61,342 bases of DNA. Source: an uncultured Clostridia bacterium (GTDB taxonomy: Bacteria; Bacillota; Clostridia; RUG12999). The first letter of the stretch is position 1, and each line of letters starts with the position of its first letter. The stretch covers positions 1-61,342 of the forward strand of contig CAKVOK010000017.1 in the NCBI GenBank assembly GCA_934792465.1. The letters run 5' to 3'. Below, piece after piece: positions 1-8,982 of the stretch. The notes beneath the pieces are model-generated. The model saw nothing but the letters and a program-made list of their open reading frames with translations. It did no database searches and was not told the origin of the DNA. The translations under genes were made by a program, and so were the position numbers.

Positions 1-146
1 TCCAAGTCAACTGTCGGGGGACGACAGCCGACTTGGAAGTGCAAGGCTTTTGGCAAAAAAGCACAAAATCCTTGCACATGAACAATTACAAAATGCCAAA
101 AAAATTAGTATATGAGGGCATTTTGTAATTGTTCAGCAGTCATTAT
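1..146. repeat. Three-hairpin repeat element, copy A
   Basis: This stretch is three consecutive near-perfect hairpins: arms 2-16 and 22-36, arms 39-46 and 70-77, and an 18-base perfect pair 80-97 and 117-134. The same element occurs inverted at 54731-54875 with only scattered differences. It has no coding frame. It may extend past the window start. The edge carries the motif TTGTTCAGCAGTCATTA, which recurs in variant form at other hairpin clusters near 54978 and 60068. It is a dispersed structured repeat, either a small non-autonomous mobile element or a repeated structured RNA. Confidence 0.75.
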
Positions 147-257
147 ATAAAATATGACGGTGAGAAGGGGCTGTAGCGTTTGTTAATCCCTATGTTATCG
201 GCAATGTGACTTTATTATGAAAAACTTATTGGGAAAAACAGCGGATAAAATGATTGA

Positions 258-526
258 GAATATATAAAGCGGAAATCAACGAAGGCGGCAGCACTTAAAA
301 AATATCAGTGTGCAGACGGTATGCGGCATACTATAGCCGCCCACATGAGGATTTCCGAAACGCATTTAAGACGTATATTTAAACAGGAGTTGAATACTTC
401 GCCGATAAAATATATCAACAATTTAAAATTGGAAAAGGCAAAAAATATGTTATGCTTATCGAACTGTTCCGTAAACGAAATTGCTTATATTGTCGGCTTT
501 AATGATGAGTTTTATTTGATTATAAG
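258..526 (+). pseudogene. Remnant of an AraC-family transcription regulator
   Basis: An open frame from 258 encodes most of an AraC-type double helix-turn-helix domain. The first helix region reads ISETHLRRIFKQEL, followed by SPIKYINNLKLEKAKNML and a second motif VNEIAYIVGFNDEFY. The frame then diverges where the family continues with F-x-K-x-x-G-x-x-P, and it runs into the 3' end of the convergent DUF4230 gene. There is no ligand-binding N-terminal half and no start codon with a ribosome site. It is therefore a gene fragment truncated on both sides, lying directly beside the hairpin repeat at 1-146, which suggests a rearrangement there. Confidence 0.7.
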
Positions 527-1087
527 TGTGCGATTGCCTATGCAATCACTGAAAAGCTCTTTAATCAATGTTTTTGTATTTTCTGCGGACAGGTTTTTCA
601 ACTGCTCAATATCGGCTTTTTTTCTGACATCGGCTTCCGCACTGCGTATTGCGCTTACGGAATCCTCTTTGTTCTGCCAATTCAATATGGCAAGCTTGTT
701 GTCGTAAAACTGTATGGAATCGGGGTCTATGCGTACTTCGAGGATTTCGGTTTTCGGCAACGTTATTTTCACGTCCGATTTTGTAACCGCAACCTTGACT
801 TTGGACAAATCAATGCCGGCTTTTACTTCTGCACGGTACGTCATGGAAAATGCCTTTTTCGTAAGAAACGGCACATTACCGTTCTCATATTTGTATAAAC
901 CGTTGTAAATCAGCTTTGCGGACGTAAGCTCGCTTACCGATTCGAGTTTTGAATTAATAAACGAGTTTGTAATTTTTGGGGTGCTTGTGTGCATAAATAT
1001 GTAACATACTGCGGCGGTAATGATAACCGCCGCAATAATTATTAGTTTGTTTTTTATAAATGTTTTCATAATTTTCACGTTATCCAC
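512..1087 (-). CDS. DUF4230 family membrane-anchored protein
   Basis: This 191-residue protein has a lysine-rich N-terminus and one hydrophobic segment at about residues 13-32. An extracytoplasmic domain of the DUF4230 type follows (SAKLIYNGLYKYEN, ITLPKTEILEVRID). The family is found in Bacillota and Bacteroidota and its function is not known. The gene lies four bases downstream of ftsY and is probably co-transcribed with it. The longest frame starts with GTG at 1087; an ATG at 1069 gives a more typical short basic leader, and neither has a strong ribosome site. It is the last gene of the minus-strand housekeeping block, and its 3' end abuts the AraC remnant. Confidence 0.7.
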   Translation of the reverse strand: MDNVKIMKTFIKNKLIIIAAVIITAAVCYIFMHTSTPKITNSFINSKLESVSELTSAKLIYNGLYKYENGNVPFLTKKAFSMTYRAEVKAGIDLSKVKVAVTKSDVKITLPKTEILEVRIDPDSIQFYDNKLAILNWQNKEDSVSAIRSAEADVRKKADIEQLKNLSAENTKTLIKELFSDCIGNRTLIIK

Positions 1088-1090
1088 CCA

Positions 1091-2002
1091 TTATTCGTCA
1101 AATAGTGCACGTGCAAAATCAGCGGGGACAAATTCCTCGAGATTATCGATTCCTTCGCCTATGCCGACATATTTAACGGGTATATCCTGTTCGTTTGTGA
1201 TTGCGATTACCACGCCGCCTTTCGCCGTGCCGTCAAGCTTCGTGAGTATGATGCCGGTAATATCCGCAATTTCTCCGAAAAGCTTAGCTTGCGAAAGTGC
1301 GTTTTGCCCCGTTGTTGCGTCAAGCACAAGATATACCTCTTTTTTTGCTTTAGGTGCTTCACGTGATGCAACCTTCATTATTTTTTGAAGCTCCGACATC
1401 AGGTTTTTCTTGTTGTGCAGTCTGCCGGCAGTATCTATTATAAGCACGTCCGTTTTGCGCTTGTTCGCCGCCGTTACGGCGTCGAATACAACGGCCGCAG
1501 GGTCGGCACCTTCGTCTTGCTTTATAAGGTCAAGACCGCAGCGGTCTGCCCAGATTTGCAGCTGGTCTATTGCCGCCGCTCTGAATGTGTCCGCAGCCGC
1601 AAGCAGAACGTTTTTCCCTTCTTGCTTGAATTTGTATGCCAGTTTTCCGATTGACGTGGTTTTTCCTACGCCGTTTACACCTATTACAAGTATGATTTCG
1701 AGATTGTCGCTGCTCTCGGAAACGGGGGAGTCTTTGTCCATCATATCCGATATTATGGCTTTCAGTTCGTCTTTCAGCTCGTCGGTGTCCGTTATGTTTT
1801 TATGCTTTGCCGAATCACGCAGCTTGTCAATTATTTCCACGGAGGTGTTAACACCTACGTCTGCGCTGATGAGCGCTTCTTCAAGTTCATCCATAAGCTC
1901 CTCATCGACTTTTCGGAAATTGGCAAATACATTGTCAACTTTTTCCGTAAATGCAGCCTTTGTTTTGCTGAGTCCCTGTTTTAATTTATCAAAAAATCCC
2001 AT
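1091..2002 (-). CDS. ftsY: Signal recognition particle receptor FtsY
   Basis: This 303-residue SRP GTPase docks ribosome-nascent chain-SRP complexes at the membrane for SecYEG insertion. The N-terminal four-helix N domain covers about residues 1-80. The G domain shows the P-loop GVNGVGKTTSIGKLA, the DTAGR switch motif and TKLDGTAKGG near the C-terminus, all diagnostic of FtsY rather than Ffh because there is no methionine-rich M domain. The acidic A domain of Gram-negative FtsY is absent, as is usual in Bacillota. It follows smc by about 70 bases, a pairing common in Bacillota, so the two are probably one transcript. Confidence 0.97.
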   Translation of the reverse strand: MGFFDKLKQGLSKTKAAFTEKVDNVFANFRKVDEELMDELEEALISADVGVNTSVEIIDKLRDSAKHKNITDTDELKDELKAIISDMMDKDSPVSESSDNLEIILVIGVNGVGKTTSIGKLAYKFKQEGKNVLLAAADTFRAAAIDQLQIWADRCGLDLIKQDEGADPAAVVFDAVTAANKRKTDVLIIDTAGRLHNKKNLMSELQKIMKVASREAPKAKKEVYLVLDATTGQNALSQAKLFGEIADITGIILTKLDGTAKGGVVIAITNEQDIPVKYVGIGEGIDNLEEFVPADFARALFDE

Positions 2003-2074
2003 ATTGGTTCATGCCTTTCTGTCCGCAGAAAATGAATATTAACAGTGCTTACCGCGGACGGATAAGCCGTTTGT

Positions 2075-5000
2075 TTATTCTTTTATTTCGGAAAGGTCGA
2101 GCGAAAGCAGGCGTGTTACGCCTTTTTCCTGCATGGTAACGCCGTATAGCGTGTCTGCGGCTTCCATTGTACCTTTTCTGTGAGATATTACAATAAACTG
2201 CGTTTTTGATGAAAATGCCTTTAGAAAATCGGCATAACGGTATACGTTGGCATCGTCGAGAGCCGCTTCGATTTCATCAAATATACAGAATTTTGTAGGA
2301 TTGGTTTTAAGTATGGCGAATATCAGCGCAATTGCCGTAAATGCCTTTTCTCCGCCGGACAGAAGCGTTATGCTTTGCAGATTCTTGCCCGGAGGCTGAA
2401 CCTCGATTTCGACACCGCTTTCCAGGATATTAGACGGGTCGGCAAGCAGCAGTTTCGCATGACCGCCGCCGAACAGCGCTTTAAAAGTTTCGGAAAATTT
2501 TTCGTTAAGCTTTTTGAAGTTTTTGTCGAACATTTCCGTCATGATTTCCGTCATTTCGGAGATAAGCTCGGTAAGCTCCCGTTTTGCTTTTAAAATATCG
2601 TCCTGCTGTGCCGAAAGAAATTCATAACGTTCTTTAACTTCTTTATATTCATCAATGGCATTGAGGTTTATATTACCCAAGGCTTTAATCTGTTGTTTAA
2701 TGCCTTGCAGTGTGCTTTTTGCTTCCGTCGGATTTTCAATCGGCTTTTTAAACTCGCAGGCGGCGGAATACGTAAGCTCATATTCCTCCCAAAGCTTGGA
2801 TATAACGTTCTCACGCTCGGACTCGTATTTTGTCTTTTTGGCGGTAAGTCTGCTTTCCTCGCTCTGGAGATTGAATATTGTGCTGTTGATTTCTTTCAGG
2901 GAAGCTTCTTTCTTTTCGAGGATTGTTTCGTTTTCCGCTTTGATTTTGTCGAGTTCTTCAAGCTTAAGCTTGAAATCGTTTATTATTGTATGTGAATTGC
3001 TCAAAAGCTCGTTTAAAGCTTCAATTTTTTTGTGTGCCTCTGCGGTTTCCTTTTCGAGGGAATCATGCTCGGTATTCTTTTCTGCAATCTGAGCCGAACA
3101 CGAAGCTATTTCATTTGTGCTGTTTTCAAGCTTTTCACGGACAACGAAAATATCTTTTTCAAGACTGTTTTTACTTATATTAAGCTCCGTAAGCAATGAT
3201 GAAAGCTCAGAAGACTGCGTTTGCAAAAGCTTTGTATCTTCGTCCGCTTTGCCTTTTTGGGAGAACAGGGAAGAGTATTCGCTGTTTAGGGTTTCGAGCG
3301 CATTTTCAAATTCGGCTTCGAGCGTGTGCGCCTGTGCTTTATCACTTTTAAGCTTGTTAAGACGTGCTTCCGCCTCGCTTGTTATGCGGTTTGCTTCGCT
3401 GTATGAATTGATTATATGTGCAGCGGAGGTTTTGTATTCCGCAAGCGTGCGTTCTGCCGAATAGTATTCGGTACGCAGGCGCAAATCGTCTTTTTTCAGC
3501 TTTTCCGTGTTGTTCCTGAGAGAAGAAACTTTTGCCGAAACGGTCTTTATTTCCTGTTCGGTCTGCTCGATTAATACGTCAAGCTTTTTAATATCCTCAC
3601 GCCTGGATAATCCCGAAGCTGCGGAGGTGTTGCTGCTTCCGCCGGCAATACTTCCGCCAACGTTCAGTATTTCGCCGCCGAGAGTGGCGATTTTAAACGA
3701 ATATTTATATTTTTTCGCCATTTCAACGGCATTATCCATATTATCCACAACGATTGTCCGCCCGAGAAGATATTCTATTACTTCACGGAATTTTGAATCG
3801 CATTTGACAAGCTCGGAGGCTATGCCGATATATCCTTTGCATTTGCTTTCGCCGACAGATACAAAAGATTTTGCCTTTACCGAAGAAACGGGCAAAAACG
3901 TGACACGTCCCTTTTTGGAAGATTTGAGGTAGTTTATTGCAGCCTTTGCATCATCCTCGGTTTCCGTGACTATGTTGTTTACGGCACCGCCGAGAGAAGT
4001 TTCGACAGCCGTTATATATTTGCTGTCGGCTTTTATCAAAGCCGATACAGGGCCGTATATCAGATTTTTTTTCAGACTTCCGAATTTATGCTCGTTCATA
4101 ACGAATTTAACCGGCTTTGAATATCCGTCAAAATCGTTTTCCAAATCTTCGAGTATCTTTTTTCGGTTTATATTTGTTTTGTTGTCGCTTTCGAGAGATA
4201 ATTGCTTCTGCAAAAGGGAAGAAAGCTGTTTTTGCTGCTCTTCAAGCATTTTTGCGGCATTTTCGCTCTGCTCTTTTTTAGCCAAAGCGTCCTGCGACAA
4301 TACTTCTATTTTTTGGTTTGCATCGTCTATTGCCTGTTTTTCTGCGGCATATTTTTCATTTAAAGCATTCAGCTCGTTTTCCGCACGCAGAATTTGTTCG
4401 TCCGCCGATTTTATATATTGGCTGTTTGCGGCAGCTTTTATTTTAATGTCCGAAATCTTGTCCGTAAGAGAATTGAGCTGTTCGGCTGTGCTGTTCGCAT
4501 TTCCGATTTTTTGTTCAAGCTTGGATTTTATCAGGTCAAGCTCGGCGGCTTTTTCGGATATTTCCGCATTTGCTTTGTCCAGTTCATTCATCAGCTTGTC
4601 AAGCAGCAGATTTTGAGCCTGTTTGACGGTTTCGTGTTCGGTTATACGCTTTGAAAGGCTTTCCGTTTCACCTTCGATACGATAGATGTTTTGTGTATTG
4701 TAGTTTATATTTGCCTGTAAAACGTCAATTTCGCCGCCTGCCTGGGTTATTTCGTCGCGCTTGGCATACATCTCGGATTTCGTTTTGTCCGTTTCGTTGT
4801 CGTTCAGCCTTATTTTATCTTTTATAATATTGATTTCGGATTCGCTTTTATCAATGTCTTTATACAAGCTTTCAATCTGCGATTTTACATTGTCGCAGTC
4901 GGAAATCAGCTTGTCGAGAAATTGTTTGTTCTCGTCTATGATGTGCAGCCAAAGGCTCACTTCGATTTCCTTTTGGCTTTCACGCAGTTTCAAAAATTTA

Positions 5001-5638
5001 ACGGCTTTTTCGGATTGCTTCCGGAGCGGCTCGACTCTGCCTTCCAATTCCTTTACAATATCGGATATTCGTGTGAGGTTTTCTTCCGTCATGGAAAGCT
5101 TTTTTTCTGCCTCGTTTTTTCTGTATCGGTATTTTGTTATACCTGCCGCTTCGTCAAATATATGTCTGCGTTCGTCTGATTTTGCACTCAAAATTGCGTC
5201 TATTTTACCCTGACCGATAATGGAGTATCCGTCACGTCCCAGCCCGGTATCCATGAAAAGCTCATGAATGTCTTTAAGACGGCACGGAGCTTTGTTAATA
5301 AGATATTCGCTTTCGCCGGAACGGTATACACGGCGGGTAATGCTGACTTCTTCAAAATCTATATTCATGGAACGGTCGCTGTTGTCCATGGTTATCGTAA
5401 CTTCGGCAAATCCGAGAGGCTTACGCTTTTCGCTTCCGCAGAATATTACGTCCTGCATATTCGCACCGCGCAGAGATTTCGCACTGGTTTCGCCCATAAC
5501 CCAGCGTATGGCATCGGAAATATTGCTCTTGCCGCTTCCGTTCGGACCGACAACAACGGTTATACCGCCGTTAAATTCCAGAAAGGTTTTATCCGCAAAG
5601 GATTTAAAACCTTGTAAAAACATACTTTTAAAATACAT
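2075..5638 (-). CDS. smc: Chromosome segregation ATPase Smc
   Basis: This 1187-residue protein has the full SMC layout. An N-terminal ATPase lobe carries the Walker A GPNGSGKSNISDAIRW at residues 32-47. A long coiled coil follows, then a hinge at roughly 510-670 (YGPVSALIKADSKYITAVE, GGSIAGGSS), a second coiled coil, and a C-terminal lobe with the ABC signature LLSGGEKAFTAIAL and Walker B FCIFDEIEAALDD. Smc condenses and segregates the nucleoid together with ScpA and ScpB. The length is normal for the family. It starts 32 bases after rqcP behind GGTGGT and is followed by ftsY. Confidence 0.98.
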   Translation of the reverse strand: MYFKSMFLQGFKSFADKTFLEFNGGITVVVGPNGSGKSNISDAIRWVMGETSAKSLRGANMQDVIFCGSEKRKPLGFAEVTITMDNSDRSMNIDFEEVSITRRVYRSGESEYLINKAPCRLKDIHELFMDTGLGRDGYSIIGQGKIDAILSAKSDERRHIFDEAAGITKYRYRKNEAEKKLSMTEENLTRISDIVKELEGRVEPLRKQSEKAVKFLKLRESQKEIEVSLWLHIIDENKQFLDKLISDCDNVKSQIESLYKDIDKSESEINIIKDKIRLNDNETDKTKSEMYAKRDEITQAGGEIDVLQANINYNTQNIYRIEGETESLSKRITEHETVKQAQNLLLDKLMNELDKANAEISEKAAELDLIKSKLEQKIGNANSTAEQLNSLTDKISDIKIKAAANSQYIKSADEQILRAENELNALNEKYAAEKQAIDDANQKIEVLSQDALAKKEQSENAAKMLEEQQKQLSSLLQKQLSLESDNKTNINRKKILEDLENDFDGYSKPVKFVMNEHKFGSLKKNLIYGPVSALIKADSKYITAVETSLGGAVNNIVTETEDDAKAAINYLKSSKKGRVTFLPVSSVKAKSFVSVGESKCKGYIGIASELVKCDSKFREVIEYLLGRTIVVDNMDNAVEMAKKYKYSFKIATLGGEILNVGGSIAGGSSNTSAASGLSRREDIKKLDVLIEQTEQEIKTVSAKVSSLRNNTEKLKKDDLRLRTEYYSAERTLAEYKTSAAHIINSYSEANRITSEAEARLNKLKSDKAQAHTLEAEFENALETLNSEYSSLFSQKGKADEDTKLLQTQSSELSSLLTELNISKNSLEKDIFVVREKLENSTNEIASCSAQIAEKNTEHDSLEKETAEAHKKIEALNELLSNSHTIINDFKLKLEELDKIKAENETILEKKEASLKEINSTIFNLQSEESRLTAKKTKYESERENVISKLWEEYELTYSAACEFKKPIENPTEAKSTLQGIKQQIKALGNINLNAIDEYKEVKERYEFLSAQQDDILKAKRELTELISEMTEIMTEMFDKNFKKLNEKFSETFKALFGGGHAKLLLADPSNILESGVEIEVQPPGKNLQSITLLSGGEKAFTAIALIFAILKTNPTKFCIFDEIEAALDDANVYRYADFLKAFSSKTQFIVISHRKGTMEAADTLYGVTMQEKGVTRLLSLDLSEIKE

Positions 5639-5670
5639 TAAGTCACCACCGGAGTTTTTTATCTTTTGGT

Positions 5671-5910
5671 TTACAGAACCTTATACATTTTGTCTGCGTC
5701 TTCTTTTCTTACTGTTTCCGCCACCGAAACAACTTCGACAGCAAGTGTTTTGTCGCCGAACATAAGCTCAATCTTATCGCCCGGCTTTACTCTGTCGCCC
5801 GGTTTTGCGACCTTTCCGTTTAGCTTTATTCTGTCGCCGGAACACGCTTCGTTGGCAACTGTGCGCCGTTTTATCAAGCGCGATACCTTTAAAAATTTAT
5901 CTATTCTCAT
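5671..5910 (-). CDS. rqcP: S4-domain ribosome quality control protein RqcP (YabO)
   Basis: This is a 79-residue S4 RNA-binding domain protein: MRIDKFLKVSRLIKRRT, then VKPGDKIEL. In B. subtilis, RqcP acts with RqcH on stalled large ribosomal subunits during alanine tailing. The position downstream of mazG and hup matches the yabM-yabN-yabO order of Bacillota. The start is set by CGGAG nine bases upstream of the ATG. In most relatives yabP, yabQ and divIC follow; here smc follows directly. An Hsp15-like label would also fit, but length and context favour RqcP. Confidence 0.9.
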   Translation of the reverse strand: MRIDKFLKVSRLIKRRTVANEACSGDRIKLNGKVAKPGDRVKPGDKIELMFGDKTLAVEVVSVAETVRKEDADKMYKVL

Positions 5911-5950
5911 AAGAATCTCCGTTTCTAAGTATACATAAAGAGGTTAAATA

Positions 5951-5987
5951 CAATAAAAACGGCATATTGCGTTTAAACAATACGCCG
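5951..5987 (-). terminator. Rho-independent terminator after the HU gene
   Basis: The arms at 5960-5969 and 5978-5987 pair with one mismatch and, on the minus strand, are followed by TTTTTATTG. The hairpin sits between the HU stop and rqcP, so HU can be expressed as its own abundant transcript with partial read-through to rqcP. Confidence 0.75.
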
Positions 5988-6003
5988 CTTTCAGTTTTTA
6001 AAA

Positions 6004-6282
6004 TTATTTACCTGCAACTTTATTTTTCAAAGCCTGGCTAATTTTAAATTTAGGAACCTTGGAAGCAGGGATTGTAATCTTTGCGCCTGTAGCCGGGTTG
6101 ATACCCTCTCTTGCAGCACGTTCTGTAACTTCAAATGTGCCGAAGCCTACGAGTGAAAGCTTTTCGCCTGCAACAAGTGCTTCCTCTATTGATGCTATAA
6201 CAGCACCCAAAGCAACCTCTGCGTCTTTTTTTGTGATACCTGCTTTGTCAGCAACTTTTGCAACTAAATCTGCCTTATTCAT
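6004..6282 (-). CDS. hup: HU family DNA-binding protein
   Basis: This 92-residue histone-like protein has the standard HU layout: N-terminal helices (MNKADLVAKVADKAGITKK), the GFGTFEV turn and the DNA-binding arm with the family hallmark INPATG, here GINPATGAKITIPA. As a dimer it bends and compacts DNA. The ribosome site AAGGAGG lies about nine bases upstream, among the strongest in the window and consistent with high expression. An HU gene between mazG and rqcP is common in clostridia, and the terminator at 5951-5987 closes its transcript. Confidence 0.96.
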   Translation of the reverse strand: MNKADLVAKVADKAGITKKDAEVALGAVIASIEEALVAGEKLSLVGFGTFEVTERAAREGINPATGAKITIPASKVPKFKISQALKNKVAGK

Positions 6283-6445
6283 TTGAAAAAAACCTCCTTA
6301 ATTTTTTTGTATATATATTAGTTCGCCAAAAACATCTAAAAACCCTTTATTTTATTGATAAAATCTGATAAAATCGTCATTTTGCATGGAATAATACCGC
6401 TATTTTATTTATTTTGCACAAAAAAATCGCCTCAAAACATAAGAA

Positions 6446-7231
6446 TTACGCTTTATTCAGTGCTTTTACCTCGTCCCAGAGCTTGTCCTTTTCTTCGAGG
6501 GAAAGCTTCTCAAAATCAAGATTTTTGCTTTTTGCCAGCTGCTCCGTTGCGCAGAAGCGGTTCAAAAATTTTTTTGAAGAATCGGAAAGCGCAAGTTCCG
6601 GATTTATGTTCAAAAGACGCGATACGTTTACCGCAGCAAAAAGCACATCGCCCATTTCTTCGTAAATATTGCTGCTTTTTGAAACAGCTTCTTTGAGTTC
6701 GCCGATTTCTTCGTAAACTTTTTCGAGTGCGGAAAGTGCGTCCGGGAAATCAAACCCGGTTTTTGCCGCCTTTTTTTGCAGCTTTGCCGAGTATAGGAGA
6801 GCCGGCAGGGATTTTGCAACATCGTTCAGTGTATCCGAGGCGCTTTTCAGTCCTTTTTCTCCGGCCTTGATTTTGTCCCAGTTTTCCAAAACCTCGTCTG
6901 TGGTGTCGGCAGAAACGTTGCCGAATACGTGGGGGTGCCGGCGTATCATTTTTTCGCATATGCATGAGATTACATCGTCAATGCAAAAGCTTTCGGTTTC
7001 CGAATTGATTTGCGAAATCATCACGACCTGCAAGAGCAGGTCGCCAAGCTCGTCCGCAAGCGTCATGCCACCTTTTTCGCAGGCGTCTAAGACCTCGTAG
7101 GATTCTTCGAGCAAGCACGGTTTCAAGGTTTCGACGGTCTGCTCCCTGTCCCAGGGGCAGCCGTTTTCACCTCTTAATTGTGCAATAATATCAACCAAAT
7201 CGTTGAATGTATACTTTTTCATATTATTCAT
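6446..7231 (-). CDS. mazG: Nucleoside triphosphate pyrophosphohydrolase MazG
   Basis: This 261-residue protein contains two MazG-type helical domains. The first has the signature LRGENGCPWDREQT and the metal-binding EESYEVLDA...DELGDLLLQVV. The second has KVYEEIGELKEAV and EEMGDVLFAAVNV. MazG hydrolyses NTPs to NMP and pyrophosphate and helps clear non-canonical nucleotides. It corresponds to the MazG half of B. subtilis YabN, whose extra N-terminal methylase domain is absent here. It begins two bases after the flippase gene; ATGs at 7231 and 7222 are both possible starts. Confidence 0.94.
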   Translation of the reverse strand: MNNMKKYTFNDLVDIIAQLRGENGCPWDREQTVETLKPCLLEESYEVLDACEKGGMTLADELGDLLLQVVMISQINSETESFCIDDVISCICEKMIRRHPHVFGNVSADTTDEVLENWDKIKAGEKGLKSASDTLNDVAKSLPALLYSAKLQKKAAKTGFDFPDALSALEKVYEEIGELKEAVSKSSNIYEEMGDVLFAAVNVSRLLNINPELALSDSSKKFLNRFCATEQLAKSKNLDFEKLSLEEKDKLWDEVKALNKA

Positions 7232-7232
7232 C

Positions 7233-8837
7233 TCATTTCACAAGTTTTAATTTTACGAGTATCGATAAAATAGCATCGCCTTTTGGCATTTTCGATATAT
7301 CGTCTTTGGATATTCCGCCGCTTGTAAGCAGTGTAAGCATATATGCAATGAACGAAATACCGCCGCATATAACGAGCAGGATGGCAAGCATAAGCTTCCC
7401 TCCGCCGAGAACGGGGGACAATACGCCGTACAGTGCATAGGCGATAACCGCCATAACAACAGCGGAAACAAACGGTTTAATCCAAAAAGAAAATCCGATT
7501 TGCGCATTTGTGATTTTTTTAATCTGTATTAAGTTCAGCAGCATATATACAAAGTAGCATACGGTTGTTCCTATGGGAGCACCGTTTATATTTATTGACG
7601 GATTGCTCACAAGCTGCGTGTTTATTATCACTTTGAATATACCGCCGGCGGCTATGTTGATAACGGGCGTCATAACGTGTCCCGTGGCTTGCAGAACGGC
7701 GTTGCTGACAAGTACCATAGATACAAACAATACTGCCGGCGAAAGAAGCTTGAGCAGCAATGCGGCGTCGTTCGACGGGAACAGCAGCCGAAGTATCGGG
7801 TCGGCAAGTACGAAAAGTCCCACACAACACGGCAGTGAAAACATGAGCGTGAATTTAAGCGACTGTGTTGCCGTTTCGCTGATAAGCTGTTTGTTTCCGA
7901 GTGCATTTGCACGTGAAACCGCCGGTACAAGCGACATACAAAGCGCCATTATGAGAGTAGGCGGCAGATTGTAAAGAACTACAGCCTTTCCCGTATACAT
8001 TCCGTAAAGCTCCGTAGGCGACGCAGGCAGAAAATCTTTGATGCTGTTTAAGTTGCGCCCGATTAAAGCATAGTCAATCATATTTGTAAGTGTAAATACA
8101 GATGCGCTGATAGTTACGGGTATTGCGATTTTAATAAGCTCCGCACAGATTTTGCCGAGCGGCGGAGAAGCCGGAGAGCTCGCCATATCGGCATAAATAT
8201 TCTTTTTTTCTTTAATGTATATAAGCATAAGCACGGCACAGCTTAATACGGTGCCGCAGGTTACGCCGAAGATTGCGCCGGAAGCGGCGGCTGGCAGACT
8301 CTTCTTAATGAGGAAATATGCACAGACATATCCTACCGTAAGCTTTGCGAATGCTTCCGTAACCTCGCTTATCGCAGTGGGTACCATGTTTGAAAGTCCC
8401 TGGAAAAATCCTCTGTAAACCGACATGAGCGATACGAAGAATATAGCGGGAGCTATGGTGCGTATTGCGTTTGCGGTGTTGTCGTATTTTGTGAGCGACT
8501 GCAAACGGTCCGCACCGAAATACAGCACGCAGCTGCCGACAATACCTATTACAATAAACATTATGTATGCACATTTGAAAATATTTTTGACTTCTTTTGT
8601 ATTTCCCTGTACGGTGCTTGCCGAAACCATTTTCGATACGGCAACGGGCAGCCCGGCGGTCGCAACAACGAAAAGCCCCGCATATATCTGGTATGCGGCA
8701 TTAAAATACCCCATGCCCTCGTTTCCGAGCAGGCTTACAAGCGGTATCTTGAAAACAGCACCTATTATTTTCACAAGCAAATTCGCAAGCAATAAGATAA
8801 GCGACCCCGCTACAATTGATTGTCCTTGTTTTTTCAT
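7233..8837 (-). CDS. Polysaccharide/lipid flippase, SpoVB/YabM type (MOP superfamily)
   Basis: This 534-residue polytopic membrane protein has about 14 predicted spanning segments and belongs to the multidrug/oligosaccharidyl-lipid/polysaccharide flippase superfamily. Motifs such as NLLVKIIGAVFKIPL and NEGMGYFNAAYQIY match the SpoVB/YabM/MurJ-like clade. Members move lipid-linked sugars, including peptidoglycan or spore-cortex precursors, across the membrane. The start at 8837 is chosen because GAAGGAG lies nine bases upstream; the frame extends to 8876 without a ribosome site. The position before mazG matches B. subtilis yabM. A -10-like TATACT at about 8905 lacks a convincing -35. Confidence 0.9.
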   Translation of the reverse strand: MKKQGQSIVAGSLILLLANLLVKIIGAVFKIPLVSLLGNEGMGYFNAAYQIYAGLFVVATAGLPVAVSKMVSASTVQGNTKEVKNIFKCAYIMFIVIGIVGSCVLYFGADRLQSLTKYDNTANAIRTIAPAIFFVSLMSVYRGFFQGLSNMVPTAISEVTEAFAKLTVGYVCAYFLIKKSLPAAASGAIFGVTCGTVLSCAVLMLIYIKEKKNIYADMASSPASPPLGKICAELIKIAIPVTISASVFTLTNMIDYALIGRNLNSIKDFLPASPTELYGMYTGKAVVLYNLPPTLIMALCMSLVPAVSRANALGNKQLISETATQSLKFTLMFSLPCCVGLFVLADPILRLLFPSNDAALLLKLLSPAVLFVSMVLVSNAVLQATGHVMTPVINIAAGGIFKVIINTQLVSNPSININGAPIGTTVCYFVYMLLNLIQIKKITNAQIGFSFWIKPFVSAVVMAVIAYALYGVLSPVLGGGKLMLAILLVICGGISFIAYMLTLLTSGGISKDDISKMPKGDAILSILVKLKLVK

Positions 8838-8982
8838 ATTGAAATCTCCTTCATCTGCCGTTTCGGTGGACGGCATAATCGGTAATTTTTTTATTACTAT
8901 AATAGTATATCACATTTCGTATGAAAAAAAAAGCCTTTTTTGAAAAAATTAAAAAATAATTTGCAAAACAATCGAATTGCAG

